Positions 44,511 to 56,087 of a stretch of DNA of 64,000 nucleotides are shown one piece after another (the first letter of the stretch is position 1; every line of letters begins with the position of its first letter). The translations under genes were made by a program, and so were the position numbers. The stretch is from Labia minor (lineage: Eukaryota; Arthropoda; Insecta; Dermaptera; Spongiphoridae): positions 80,774,053 to 80,838,052 of the forward strand of contig OY720344.1 in assembly GCA_963082975.1 (NCBI GenBank), given 5' to 3'. The notes beneath the pieces are model-generated. The model was given only the letters and a program-made list of their open reading frames with translations, was not told the DNA's origin and did no database searches.

Positions 44511-45509
44511 CCTTCTACCATCCTGGTCATGGGCGCTGTCACCAAGACCTACCTCTCCCAATTCCCTAATAAGTCGTTTTAAATTGTTCTTTGTCTACTT
44601 ACAAGTCGTTTCTTATTTGGTTTTCCTTAATAAATTTATCAATGGACTTTTCTCTTCCATTAGCCACGCGTTCCGGCAATCATATAATCTCCTCGATTTA
44701 ATGACACTTCTATGTTTGAGGATGCTTAAACGTCATGAAATTCCTACTTATGCAATTTCCACTAATCCACTGTGATTTCATTTCTTTTTTTTATTCCATA
44801 AATCCTCGCTTCATATATATATATATATTCTCTAAAATCTGTTAATCACAATATATAATACAAACAACAAAATAGTTTTTGTATTAATTTTAATTATGAT
44901 ATTTTTCGTTAATAATTATGAAATGAATTAGCTTAGCATTTAGAAACACGAACTATGTGTGCACAGTTTAGTTTTTTTAATTTTTTTTTTATAAATTATA
45001 TTAATAACTTTATTTTCATTTTAAATTTAATATATTTTGATTGTATGGTTAAGGTATTTTTATTTTTTTCTACAATATTAAACCCCTCAGGAACTCTCAT
45101 TATCATAAAATGTATGAGTATAAAATTAAATTATAGATTTTAACTTATGAATATTAAAAAAATTAAAAAAACAATTTTTCTTAATTAATTGATAGCTTAA
45201 TCAAATAAAAATTCACGTTAAATTTTTAATTATTTTTTTGTATATAATTTCTACTTATAAAAACAATATTATTTTTAAATTAACCATTTTAAAAAACAAA
45301 TAGGATGAACAACAAAATCAAAAATAGACTAGGTTTTTCTTTATACTCATAAAGTCAGTAAGCCAAATAAAGTTTATTTCAAAATAAGTATAATATAAAT
45401 AATTTAGGGCAATCTAAAAATAGAAATTTAAATGCATACTAATTACGACCATGAGTCACCAATTGAATGTAAAAATTATTGTAAACCCTTTTTTGCTAAA
45501 TAATTATTA
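44511..45509. other. Stretch without recognised gene
   Basis: 44515-44770 is less A+T-biased with 63- and 62-codon frames but no family features. The remainder is A+T-rich. Confidence 0.35.
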
Positions 45510-45878
45510 ACTCCTCGCTCACCGGACCTCACGGTATGTGACTTTTTTTTATGGGGCTATTTAAAAGCAAGGGTCTACATGAACAAACCCCTGACCATTC
45601 AGGAGTTGAAGGCAGCAATTCACAACGAAATCACATCAAGTCCTGGTGATGTGCTTGAGCGGGCAATGCGGAACGTTAAGGACCGACTCCAAGAATGCGT
45701 CGCTCGAGAAGGAGGGCATTTGATGGATGTAATTTTTAAAAACTACTAACGTTACTAATTTTTTGTTAAAAAACTTCCATTGTAACTACACGTTTTGCAC
45801 TTTATTTCAATCCAATAACTTTAAAATTGACAGTTTGACAAGTAGTCTAAAACCACCCGATTCATCTGTGCCACCCTG
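45510..45878 (+). pseudogene. Tc1/mariner transposase 3' part with terminal repeat
   Basis: 80 open codons to TAA at 45749. They start in the third catalytic block (TPRSPDLTVCDFFLWGYLKA) and continue with NKPLTIQELKAAI, a helical tail, and GGHLMDVIFKNY at the end. The right end of the element, GATTCATCTGTGCCACCCTG, is followed by TA at 45879-45880. The 5' two-thirds and the left terminal repeat are missing. The frame itself is undamaged, so the truncation may be recent. It differs in sequence from the 15130-15790 copy. Confidence 0.85.
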
Positions 45879-45892
45879 TATAATAATTAAGT

Positions 45893-47754
45893 AGCGGGAC
45901 CCCGAGCCTCGGCTCGGTACTTAAGTTAAAAAAAATGATTCATTATTTTTGGATTTGGCTGGTAATATTAATACCTGGGACACCGAGCTCTCGCTCTACC
46001 CTTTAAAAAATATTGATATACAATTCTTTAATTATTTATTACAATTATTAAATGTTACACATTTGCATCAATCTGATTAAAATGAATGAACTTGTGCTCC
46101 TCAATAATACATAAATATATAATATATAGGTACATATATTTTTTTTCTATAGTGTTTTTTTGAAAAACTGTTTAGCGCCCCAAGTGGTTATAAAACAAAC
46201 TAAAGACAAAAAAACGTGCTTTGCAGCTTTTCGGAATTAAAAAAGCAAAATTGGCAGTCGTGGGACTGGCCGACAGAAGTGAAAACTTCTGCGTAAGAAA
46301 TTTTAAAACAGACGAAATTCGCGCTATTTCTCGAGAAAGATGAATTTCATATGCATGTATATATATATAACTTATATATTATTTTAAACAAATTTGTAAT
46401 TATATTTATATATATATATACAACTTTGTTTAAAATATTGCAATACGAACTGTTTTATAAATTGTTATCTCTAACATTTAAATATATATTTATTATGTGA
46501 AGTTCATTTCGTATAATTTTGATTATATATGAATATATGAAATGAACTTTACATAATAAATTTATATATTAAAATATAATATTCTTTTATTTCTTTTCCG
46601 TACAAAATTTTACATCTATAATTTATATTACAATATAATATGCTTTTATTGCAGTATTTAAAAACATTTTATACTTTTTATTATATATGTATATATGAAA
46701 TGAACTTTACATAATAAATATATATTTATATGTTAGAGATAACAATTTATAAAACAGTTCTAATGACAATTCAAATTTCGCGCTCTGTTATAAGAAATTT
46801 GAAAGCAGACGTAATGTGCGCTAGCTTCATGGTGTTGGTCACGCTCACGCGAGTTCTATCCATCCCGCAAAAGTGCTCAACGCCGTTAAAGAAGTTTTCA
46901 CTTCAAAAATTATTTAATATTTGGAAATATATCTGACTTAGAAATAGAAAAAATGAATATTAATTAAAGAAAGAAATTGTTTTTAAAATATCCTGAATAA
47001 TATGTAACAATTTTCAAGATAGAAATTTATTACAATATTACAATTATTAAATGTTCCATCATTGCATCAATCTGATTTAAATATTAAATAATATTTTATT
47101 GAAAAAATATTAAAAATTATAAAACTATCTAAAACTTAATTAATAAAAGAACAATGAATAAATAAATATAAAATAGTAATTTATTAAAAAGTAAACACGA
47201 TAATAGATAAAAAAAATAACAAATTTATTATTTTTATTTTTATTTTTAAATAACACGATGGACGCGGCGAGTTTCGATCCTTCGAACTCGGGGAGTAAAA
47301 ACAATCGTTCTATCCATCCGACTAATATATTTAGATAATAAAAATAACATTTTTTACTGTCTTAGCAAGCCGTATATGTTTTGTTTTTGTTTATTTTATT
47401 TTTTTTGAGAGAGATTAATAAATATATATATATATATATTTTATTAAAAATAAATATTTTTAATTTTATTTCGAAATTAAATAATAAATTTTAAAATATT
47501 TTAAATAAAAAAAAATATTAATACAATTTCAGTTAAAAAATAAAAATGGATGCCCATTTTGACGTCATCCATATATAATTTTAAATTAAGAAATAAATAA
47601 TGAAGATGTATTTTTCAAGAGATATGATCAATCAAACTTAATTTTTCTTTATAAATACTATATCTAGTGTGAATTTGAAAAAAATCGTTAGAGCGGTTTT
47701 TGAGAACCCGTATATATAGATATATACAATTTTAGCTAGCATAATAAGATAAGA
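45893..47754 (-). mobile_element. RC-C family repeat, copy 2
   Basis: Strongly similar to 11390-12982 from the GGGACCCCGAGCCTCGGCTC hairpin to the minus-strand 5' end TCTTATCTTATTATGCTAGC at 47754. It differs by an extra ~140-bp block (about 46560-46700) beside the central foldback and by a different tRNA-like cassette. Confidence 0.7.
47254..47326 (-). other. tRNA-like cassette in RC-C copy 2
   Basis: Box B-like GGATCGAAAC (47271-47280, minus strand) and box A-like TAGTCGGATGG sit at the same place as the cassette of copy 1, but the sequence between and around them is unrelated, while the flanks (ATTTTTAAATAAC and ATATTTAGATA) are conserved. Confidence 0.45.
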
Positions 47755-47814
47755 TTTTCTCTTTGTAATAAGTTATAAATAATTTTTAAATATTATTGAC
47801 AGCCACTTTATATA

Positions 47815-48266
47815 CACTGTGACAAAAAAGTTTCCGGAATTTCTAAATAAAACGTAAAATAGTTAATCTTCTTCAATATATTTATTTTGTCTCCTTCAAA
47901 TATACCTCTTCTGAAGCAATACCCATATGCCAACGTTTCTTCGAATCTTCGAAACATTTTTTATAGGCGATGGCCGGGATGGCGTTCAGCTCTCTCGTCG
48001 CATTCTTTTTTATGGTCGGTATGGAGTAAAACTGGTTCCCCGGAGCGGCAATTTTAGTTTTGGAAAGAGGAAAAAGTCACCCCCGGGGCCAGATCTGGAC
48101 TGTACAGTCGATTCTGGCCCAACACGACGGACCCGTTCATGCAAACGCCTCAAAACAGTCACATAATACTCTTTATAGACCGTTTGTCCCTCTTGAACGT
48201 ATTCATGATGCACCACACCACGAATATCGACAAATGAGAAATTCCGGAAACTTTTTTGTCACAATA
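47815..48266 (-). mobile_element. Internally deleted mariner, TIR ..TGTGACAAAAAAGTTTCC
   Basis: Inverted ends of about 28 bp share TGTGACAAAAAAGTTTCCGG and are flanked by TA (47813-47814, 48267-48268). The 452-bp element holds two joined pieces of its transposase gene on the minus strand. Confidence 0.9.
47960..48250 (-). pseudogene. mariner transposase, two joined pieces
   Basis: The minus-strand frame (48010-48216, 68 codons, extending upstream with FVDIRG) reads VHHEYVQEGQTVYKEYYVTV and VLRRLHERVRR. It then jumps at VGPEST..GG to LFPKLKLPLRGTSF, the C-terminal block. Known mariner proteins have about 60 residues, including the second catalytic aspartate, between these parts. A stop and frame change follow. 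Confidence 0.72.
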
Positions 48267-48268
48267 TA

Positions 48269-49559
48269 TATACATACTTACATAAAACTTATATAAAAAC
48301 TAAATTAATTCACTAATAAGAAGGGATTATCTACATTATATTACTGTTTCCTTAATTTTATTAACTTAAAATCAAAATTATATGATTATTGAAGAGAATT
48401 TTGTTAAAATTACTATTTTAAAAATATCGAAAATATTAATATAGTTAAGCAAATGATTTATTTGCACATTTTGTCTATTTCTAAATAAATAAAACAATAA
48501 AATAGTAAATATTCGTTTATATTTACTCTTAATTGAAATTAAAATGGTATCGGTGTCTATATTGACGTCAGCGATGAGATTTGAAACAGAGGGTTATCTA
48601 ATTACTGAGACAAACTGCTGACAATATCATAAAGCGAGGGATGAGCAAAATGGAAAGAGTTAAAGCTGATTGGTGGGAGACGGACAGAAAAATCAATTTT
48701 TTTGATTGATTTGTTTCCAAGATTTATTTTCTATTTGTCAAATGTAAAAAAAACTGCATAAAGCACCATACGCTTTTTATCATTAGTGAAAAGCATAAGC
48801 TCTCTAATCACAAATTTGTTTTATTTTAAATTAATATTTTTTTTTAAGAACAAAATTATCATATATTTTGTTAAAAATCAATTCATTGTAGGCAAAATCA
48901 TTCTTGTTTGATTTTTTTTCAATTTTTATAAATAAACCCATTGCAAAATTAATACATTTAACCATAAAAACCACGAAACATTTTAATATGTCATATAAAC
49001 GAAAATTAAATGCAAATATCTATATAAAGAATAATTTTTAATTGAAAAGTCGGTCAAGTTTCAAAAGTTTTTGTTGATAATTCTTTTTCAAGGTTTAAAT
49101 TATGGTGTAACAACCGAAATGTGCATAATGCAAAAGATAAGATCTTGATAAGATTGATTCTTCATCGTCTTTTTAATTAAAAATTATTCTTATTAAGTTT
49201 TATAATTTTAGTTTATATAATAATAAATTTGTTACTATCAATTTTTATATAGCAAATTAGAACTTTAATATTTATTTTTAATTTACCAATTCGATTTTTT
49301 TATTTTTGGTTCTGTTCTATTTAAGATGAGAAACCACCTTGTAAAGATTGATTGGGCCATTGTAATCAATTTGATATCAATCTTCTCATATTAACAGTTC
49401 CATTTTTTAATTTTTGACAAAAGATATATGGTTATTTGAGTTTTTGTTGATTATTTGTTATAATAATTAATAAGATCATTTCTTCCTCAATTGGAAATAT
49501 TTCACCGATCTCTCCGGGTGCGACAACCACATACAAGAACATTTGTTTAATTTAATTAA
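48269..49559. other. A+T-rich stretch without recognised gene
   Basis: 48540-48700 is less biased (a TGACGTCAGCGATGAG block), but no protein or repeat partner was recognised. Confidence 0.4.
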
Positions 49560-50121
49560 TTGTAATTTCCCAATGATCTGTTTTTATAAAAATATATGTA
49601 TTATACATATATATATATGTTGGTTTAGGTTTCCGTGAATGTTCTTGTTATTATTACTATCAGATTTATCAGGGATATAATCACATATTTTTGTGAGATT
49701 GTTTTCTCGACGTTTCCGCACCCATTTTGGCGCCATTTTCAAGAGATTGTTTAAGTGGGAATATTTTTGGGATTCTGGGTCTTAGTCTGTGTGACTAAGG
49801 GTTAATATCGGGGTTTTGTGGTGCCGCTGTTTCCAAGGTAGTGTAACAGATTTTGGATTTGAGGTGTTAGTTTTTTTATAGTATACAATATTCTTAGCTT
49901 TGTTGATGTTTCTAAGAATTGGTAATATTGGCCTACTGCTCGGGGGTATATTTCCATAAAATTACATATTGCTTAACAATTCTTCTTCTACTTTACTATT
50001 TTGTAGAGTACCTTGATCCAGGGTGGAAGGGTTAACAGGGATAGGATTTTCTGAAGATGTGGAAATACTATTATTACAAGGCGTATCCGGAGCAAAAGTA
50101 ATGGGATTGGTGATGTCTATA

Positions 50122-51078
50122 CAGTGGGTGATCGGTTAACGAACATAATCCGTTCCAAGACTATGTTCGCCATCCGAATTGTTCGTTAACCGATCATCGA
50201 TTTCCTATAGATTTTTATGTAAAATCGATTAATTTGTTCTAGAGACCCTAAACATTAAATTAAATAAGTTGGAGTGTCTCCACTCGATTATCTCGCAATT
50301 TGAATTGTATTAAATAACATATATTATATTTAAATTAAATTAAATTAATTATAATTTATAAATTAAAATTAATAAATAATATTTATTAAACCATGGCGTG
50401 TTTGGCTCTTTGTTGATGGCGCGTGATTGCCAGTCAACGTGTTAAAAAATTAATTCCGGTACTTTCAGTTATTCAATCAAGCTGAAATTTTATATATAGC
50501 AGTTTTATACAATTTTTAATCATGTGAAAAACTATCAAACATATATCTTTATTTTTACGGTCACTTTAGAGGAAAAAAAATCAAAACGTGTAGGTAATGA
50601 CCCTCTTCCGGTTGAGCTACATTTCTCAAAAGTTGATAGAAAACTACGAATTTTGAATAATGCCCGTATACTAAATTTCATTATTCTACCTCAAACCGTT
50701 TTTGCGTAATCTTGTCTATATACACACACACATACATACATACACACACACACACATTTTTCTCAACCTTAGGGAAAATGTCTCAGGGACCTTCAAAACG
50801 TATAAAATCATCAAAATCTCTGGCGAGATAGTAAAAAGGATGTATGTGTTTTCTATTTATTTCAAAAAATAAAACATACCTATAATTTTGCACTTTAATC
50901 AATCTGTTTATAAGGCGTTAAAAGAGGATATTTCGACAATGAGTAATAGCATTATCACTATAGATATCTTCAGCCCTACTCGATTTAGTTCGGTGTCCCA
51001 ACATAAAAATCTTTCGTTAATGTGTTCGTTATCCGATTTGTTCTTTGTCCTAACTGTTCTTTAACCGATCACCCACTG
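50122..51078. mobile_element. pogo/Tigger-like MITE
   Basis: Ends CAGTGGGTGATCGGTTAAMG inverted, flanked by TA (50120-50121, 51079-51080). The subterminal GAACATAATCCGTTCC and ATTGTTCGTTAACCGATC motifs are typical of pogo/Tigger ends. The element is about 390 bp once the RC-B insertion is removed; it has no transposase. Confidence 0.88.
50270..50836 (-). mobile_element. RC-B copy 5, inside pogo MITE
   Basis: 3' hairpin TGGAG-TGT-CTCCA (50270-50282), subterminal GATTATCTCGC, and 5' end GGCGAGATAGTAAAAA (to 50836). 567 bp, slightly deleted near the 5' end. No target duplication. Confidence 0.85.
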
Positions 51079-51639
51079 TATTCGGGTTTATTAAAGAGAT
51101 TTCAGCTCTAACCTCTTCCTTTAGATTTAAAAGTTCTTCAGATGTTAAATAGGCATTCCTTAAAATTGCATTTTTCCTATCTACAAGATTTTGTTCAGAA
51201 AGATTCAATTAGGGATATCTTTTAGTATATTCTAGATGGAATAGATGCCTATAGCCTGGAATTCGATTTTGTTCACACCGCATAACAAAATAGAAAGCGC
51301 GCATAACTTCGCTGTTTCCTTCACGCGTCCCTTTTCGTTTGCTTTTGGTGTTTTGTCTTCCACAAGCAGTCCTTGCACCATTAGACGAGCAAGCGAATAG
51401 ATTGGTATCGAGATGGTCTATCATAGTTATTTCATCCAAATTCCTTTGTTGTTGTTGTTGGGCTGTATCTTCTTGATCGGTGGAAACCCGCCTCCTCAGT
51501 ATTCCACCACTGACGGCCTGCATGCTGTCACGCTCAGCGTCAGCTCCAAGCGTGCCCTAACGATCTCCAGGCAGCGATCCTTCTCCGAGGCCATTATTTT
51601 TCTCTATTTTCATGGGGTGGGCAGTTTAAAATCATATCC

Positions 51640-51975
51640 AAGGTCTGCATTTTATAACTACTGCCAGGTTGGACTAGGGAGGAAGGGTATATGTGGATTG
51701 TAAGGATGTGCAAGATTAGAACTTGAAAAGGCAGAAAAGAAAGAAGAGAATGTAAATAGTAAGAAATGAAAGACCCCTAGCCCTCGAAAACCTAATAGCG
51801 TCGGGGTCGGAAGAAACAAGAGTTGACCAAGGGAAGCCAGATAGGAAAGATAAAAGAAAGATATCTAGTACAAGTAAGTGGAAGAATTACTAGATATGGC
51901 ATAGGACCTCATGGTTGCCAAACCATATGCTCACTTGATATGAGGGATTATTATTATTATTATTATTATTATTTT
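51640..51975 (+). repeat. Probable LINE 3' end with (ATT)n tail
   Basis: Purine-rich sequence ending GCTCACTTGATATGAGGG followed by (ATT)n (51943-51975), a terminal arrangement common in RTE/Jockey-like LINEs. No coding part recognised. Confidence 0.4.
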
Positions 51976-52442
51976 ATAATAATTTATATATATATATATA
52001 TATATTCAATTTATTCTTTTAATATTTATAAATGATAAAAAATTTTGAAAACCCAGGACACAAGTTTTTTACTTGCTATATTTCATTTTGTTTATACGAT
52101 ATATAACTTCATATTATTTGAAATAAAATATATACTTTAACTTTGAGATTAATTTTTATAATTTATTAGAAATATTTTTTTTAGAAATTAATTTTTTGAA
52201 ATTTTATAGTATCTACATTAGTTTTAACAAATGTAATGATAAATATTTATTTTAATACTAATTTTTAAATATTTTTCTTTCTATTAATTATTCTTTCTAT
52301 GAACCTAAGTTTGGCTATTTGATAAAAAAAAGGTTGTTCACCTCTGCTCTATACTTTATCTAGAACTATAAAATAAGTATTCGAAGGGAACCCTGAAAGA
52401 CCTCTAAAAACAATTAAGTGACTAATCATTTTGTGTTATAGT

Positions 52443-52740
52443 TAGAATTATAAAATCGAGCAAGCTGCGATGGGTAGGGCACGTGGCTAGAATGGGAGAG
52501 GAAAGAACGGCGAAACATATATTGGCGAGGAGACCGAGTGGGAAACGTCCGCTTGGAAGACCAAGGACTTTGCCTGGATAATGTGGGAAGGGACGTGAGA
52601 TGGGAGAGGATAGGAATTGGATGGTTATGGCTCAGAATTGGGATACTTGGAGAAGTGTGGTTGCTGCGGCCAAGAACTTTCATTTAAGTGAAGGGGGCAA
52701 GACATTCTTATTGCATGCAGGACCCAAGGAATTAAGTAAA
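52443..52740 (+). pseudogene. LINE 3' coding end
   Basis: Plus-strand frame reads RIIKSSKLRWVGHVARMGEE, then KHILARRPSGKRPLGRPRTL. After a small frame disruption comes MGEDRNWMVMAQNWDTWRSV followed by VAAAKNFHLSEGG. This is the highly conserved C-terminal block (LRW-GHVARM...GKRPLGRPR-RW...AQDR--WR-LV-AA-NLR) of RTE/Jockey-like LINE polyproteins. One stop and a frameshift are present. It is less A+T-biased than the region, indicating a relatively young insertion. Confidence 0.85.
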
Positions 52741-53608
52741 TTTTTTCTTTATTTTCATTTCTATGACTACTATGGTTATAATTAGAATAAATAAGTATCT
52801 AAAAGTGAAAATCCCATTAACATTTTCAATATAAGTACACATTTTTTAATTGATGGATGTTTTTGAGTTTGCCTTGTTTTTTTTGCAGGCTAGCCAAATT
52901 AAGCCCTCAATTATATTTAACTCTTAAATTATGTTATTATACATATAACCAATCAATTTTAATCTTATTAAAAATGTTGGCCATGGAAATTATACAATCC
53001 AACCATGTTTGATTGATGCTCTCTCTTTTTCTCTCTTTCACTCTTTCGAATATAAAATAAAGCCAAAATTATAGATTATTCATACTTGTCACGCAAATGT
53101 CTAAGCTAATTTTTTTTCTTGCTTTTTTATATAGTCTAATTATTTTTGCCCTATATATTTATCAGTTATATACAATATATAGACGAAGAAAGATTGAGAG
53201 AGAGAGCTGTTGGAATTGTTTTAAACTTCCGCGTACTTTAATTATTTATGATAGAAATAAATATACAAATTTAAACATTATAGGAGGATTCAAAATCATG
53301 ATTAGCATTGAAATAAATTTAATTAACAAGGATCATGAATCTATAGATTAACAAAATTTACATTATTTTAATATATGTATATTAAACTAGTGTATGATAT
53401 TGAAGAGTATTTTTTGTCCATCCTTCAACATACACACACCGCTTAACATAAGCTAAAATTACCAAGAGGGAGAAATCTAATTTTAATTTCATATCACTAG
53501 ATTATGAAATTGATTGATAATGCGAACCACCCTGAAATCAAATTGAATACATCAAAAATATATTAAAAATCCAATTAGAGTCAATACATTTGAAATACAA
53601 TATATATA
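52741..53608. other. A+T-rich stretch; acceptor-like site at 52888
   Basis: TTTTTTTTGCAG/GCTAGCC is a strong splice-acceptor look-alike, but the following frames encode nothing recognised. An 84-codon frame at 53097-53351 has a hydrophobic start but no family features. Confidence 0.3.
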
Positions 53609-54104
53609 CTGCATGGGTTGAAAAGTCCCGGGATTTTTCAATAGATGACGCCACTAGAAAATGAACATGGCTCATTTCGAGAGGCTCATCTGTCACTAGT
53701 TTATGTATGAAGTATCATGACATTTTGTCCATTCGTTTACAAGCTACAGTCGTTTGCGAGCCTTCATAAGAAAAATGGAAAAACAGGAATATCTCGTCTT
53801 GATTAAACATTGTTTTTAATGGGAAAAACTTGTGAACAATCATTGCAGTGGTTGCAGGAATGCTTTCCCACATCTGCTCCTTCGAGAACAAAAGTTTATC
53901 AAAACGCGATATTCCTGTTTTTCCATTTTTCTTATGAAGGCGAAAGTAGCGTCTCGCAAACGACTGTAGCTTGTAAACGAATGGACGAAATGTCATGATA
54001 CTTCATACATAAACTAATGACAGATGAGCCTCTCGAAATGAGTCATGTTCATTAACGAGTGGCGTCACCTATTGAAAAATCCCGGGACTTTTCAGCCGAT
54101 GTAG
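53609..54104 (+). mobile_element. Palindromic mariner derivative (~170-bp arms)
   Basis: TA-flanked (53607-53608, 54105-54106). Left and right arms of roughly 170-190 bp are near-perfect inverted copies, starting TTGAAAAGTCCCGGGATTTT / CTGAAAAGTCCCGGGATTTT. Both arms include the start codon region of the transposase: MEKQEY and LIKHCFLMGKTCEQ-like residues, a mariner N-terminus, appear at 53774-53890. So the element is an inverted duplication of a mariner 5' end (496 bp) rather than a simple internal deletion. Confidence 0.85.
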
Positions 54105-54112
54105 TATAATAT

Positions 54113-54318
54113 GCCCATTATTATGAAAGTGGTCTAAGTCAATTTAAGCTTTAAAAACATTTTCATGTGAAATTCACACAAAATTTCATATTCATAATAA
54201 ATTTCCATTAATCAAATCTAAGAAAATTATAACTTAAAATGTCTCATAATATAAAAATATTTTTATAATTATTCACATGCAAATGACAATGACTTAGACC
54301 ACTTTCATAATTATGGAC
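54113..54318. mobile_element. Small MITE, TIR ..ATTATGAAAGTGGTCTAAGTCA
   Basis: Inverted ends of about 30 bp share ATTATGAAAGTGGTCTAAGT. About 206 bp with no coding content. It adjoins the palindromic mariner. Target duplication unclear. Confidence 0.75.
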
Positions 54319-55663
54319 ACACACATATACGTATATATATAAATATATATATTTATTTATAAATGTATATATAAAACATCTATTTGATTTAAATTAATAA
54401 ATAAATTCAAATAATTCTCACCTAATTCTGTATATTTTCTAATTATCATTTTTATTAAATTTTTTTCATAGAAAAATAGTTATTTTAACAAAGATATATA
54501 CAGTATACATATATTATGTATATAAAAATATTATAATATTACCAATATGGTATTTATTTATGCATTTAAATCAATTTTTTAAAATGAAAAATATACATAT
54601 TTAAATTGTTATTTAAAATAAAAAAAAAATAACATGCTATAAAATATTTTGTGCCACCCAGTTTTTATAAATAAAGGGTGGAAGATAGTAGGGCAGTAGG
54701 AGAGAAAGAGAGTAAAAAAAAGAGAGAGATAGAAACAGTTGCAGGGAAAGTGAAAGGGGTAGTGTTTCCTTTGTCTGTCACGCAATCTAACCAAAAGTTT
54801 TTTTTATCATTTTAGACAATCAAAAATTTTGTAGTATATCAAATTAAACAAAATAAATTATTTTAGTCACCTAAAATTAAATAAATAATTTAATTAGAAA
54901 CAAATAACAAATTTATCATTTATTTTATTCATTTAAATTACCTACTTATATTTGTACTTAGTCATATATATGGTATAAATAAGTTTATTTTTTTAAAACC
55001 AATGACAATTAGATAGTTGAAATATTATGAGTTACTATCATTAAATTTTTGAGTGGATTCAAACCGCTTTCAATCGTAGTTAAATGTTTTTTGAAATTGT
55101 TTGAATTCGTCAGAAGGATTTTTAAAGTTATGTTATATTCTTGGAGAAAAATCTGCAAGTTTGTACAGGTTTAAAAATTTTATAATTAATTTTTATAAAG
55201 ATAAGAGTTTAATAATAAATCAGTGAATATGAAAAAAATAAAAAAAAAATTCGTGACAGAATTGAGCTGTCCCTTTTTATCACGTTTTACTTAACTTGTA
55301 TTCTTGTCTGTCGATTTTTCGACGATTTCCAATCATCGGATTTTCTTGAAACTTCACCAACAGCTTTGCTCTCGATGACAATACAATATTATCATTTCTA
55401 TGAGCTTCTAATTGCTACAATTTGAATCAAATAATCCAAAATTATTCCTATATATAAAAATTCAAAATGTCGGATGTAAAGAAAAAAAATGTAAACAAAA
55501 AAATATAAAATCACCAACTTTATAAATATAAATATTTAGTACACATTCATTTCTTAAATTATACTTCATAAATTTAATTAATATGAGTAAACTAAAATCG
55601 ATTGCAAAATTTGAAGACTAAAAAGTAGAAAATAATACTTTATAAAAAAAAAATTTTAAAAAA
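54319..55663. other. A+T-rich stretch without recognised gene
   Basis: Upstream introns of CTDNEP1 may include this sequence. I searched it for the preceding CTDNEP1 exons (DLDETL, RYYRQHC, NSPGAYRSHP) and found none. Confidence 0.4.
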
Positions 55664-55777
55664 CCACGTTTTACTAACGGACTAAAAAGGAGAAAATAAT
55701 TTTTTTCTGAAAATCCATACTGACATTACATACAAGACATCTGATTTGAATCAAACTGTCCATAACGTAAAACGTGG
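55664..55777. mobile_element. Small inverted-repeat element
   Basis: CCACGTTTTAC at 55664-55674 is inverted at 55767-55777. The part after the left end (ctaaaaag..aaaataa) is also found near 15080-15115. No coding content. Confidence 0.5.
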
Positions 55778-55944
55778 GGCGCAACAAATAATAATTTTTC
55801 TATTCAAATATGATTTCCTCTGACCAGCTGGTTCTTAGATTAAAGAGAATATTTCTTATCTAGGAATAAACAAAGTTAATATATTTTACTATTTATTATC
55901 AAATTTATTAATAAATTATTTATTTATTATTTTATAAATTTTAG

Positions 55945-56087
55945 ATAATGCTATTCCAATCAAGTCATGGTTTTCGGATCCACTTGATACAGCCCTATTA
56001 TCATTACTTCCTGTTCTGGATGCCCTGCGATTTACACATGACGTAAGGAGTGTTTTAAGTAGAAATCTCCATTTACATCATATATAA
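55945..56087 (+). CDS. CTDNEP1: CTD nuclear envelope phosphatase 1 (Dullard), terminal exon
   Basis: After an acceptor, TTTTATAAATTTTAG, the sequence encodes (D)[18 protein letters not shown] and continues through [21 protein letters not shown] and a stop at TAA. This is the almost invariant C-terminus of CTDNEP1/Dullard. That protein is a HAD-superfamily (DxDxT) serine phosphatase of the nuclear envelope/ER that acts with CNEP1R1 to dephosphorylate lipin and also restrains BMP receptor signalling. The Asp codon is split across the intron (phase 1). Only the last 46 codons are here. The catalytic exons were not found within the window and must lie upstream, beyond large A+T-rich introns, unless this is a partial copy. 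The gene converges with PAPSS. An AATAAA lies about 200 bases after the stop, near 56294. Confidence 0.9.

Larger units (their letters stand above)
49560..51590 (-). pseudogene. Non-LTR retrotransposon (LINE) 5' coding part, interrupted by pogo
   Basis: On the minus strand 51200-51590 reads a start MASEKDRCLEIVRARLELTL, a Gln-rich linker, and VMRAFYFVMRCEQNRIPGYR with LNLSEQNLVDRKNAILRNAY. After the pogo insertion (50122-51078) it continues with PITFAPDTPCNN, SSRPILPILRNINKAKN and KWVRKRRENNL. This order (a YR-RL---W, L-EQ-L-D--R-I linker, then RP-LP-L and a basic helix before the reverse transcriptase) is found in several animal LINE polyproteins. Stops and frameshifts are present and the reverse transcriptase is not in the window at this place. 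Confidence 0.6.

Noticed and set aside
44511..44775. Short hydrophobic ORF as a membrane-protein gene
   Set aside because: Neither strand gives a consistent family signature, and the region adjoins a truncated RC-B copy.
50524..50709. ORFs at 50524-50709, 44143-44346 and 42401-42667
   Set aside because: They are chance frames through RC-B repeats and are not conserved between copies.
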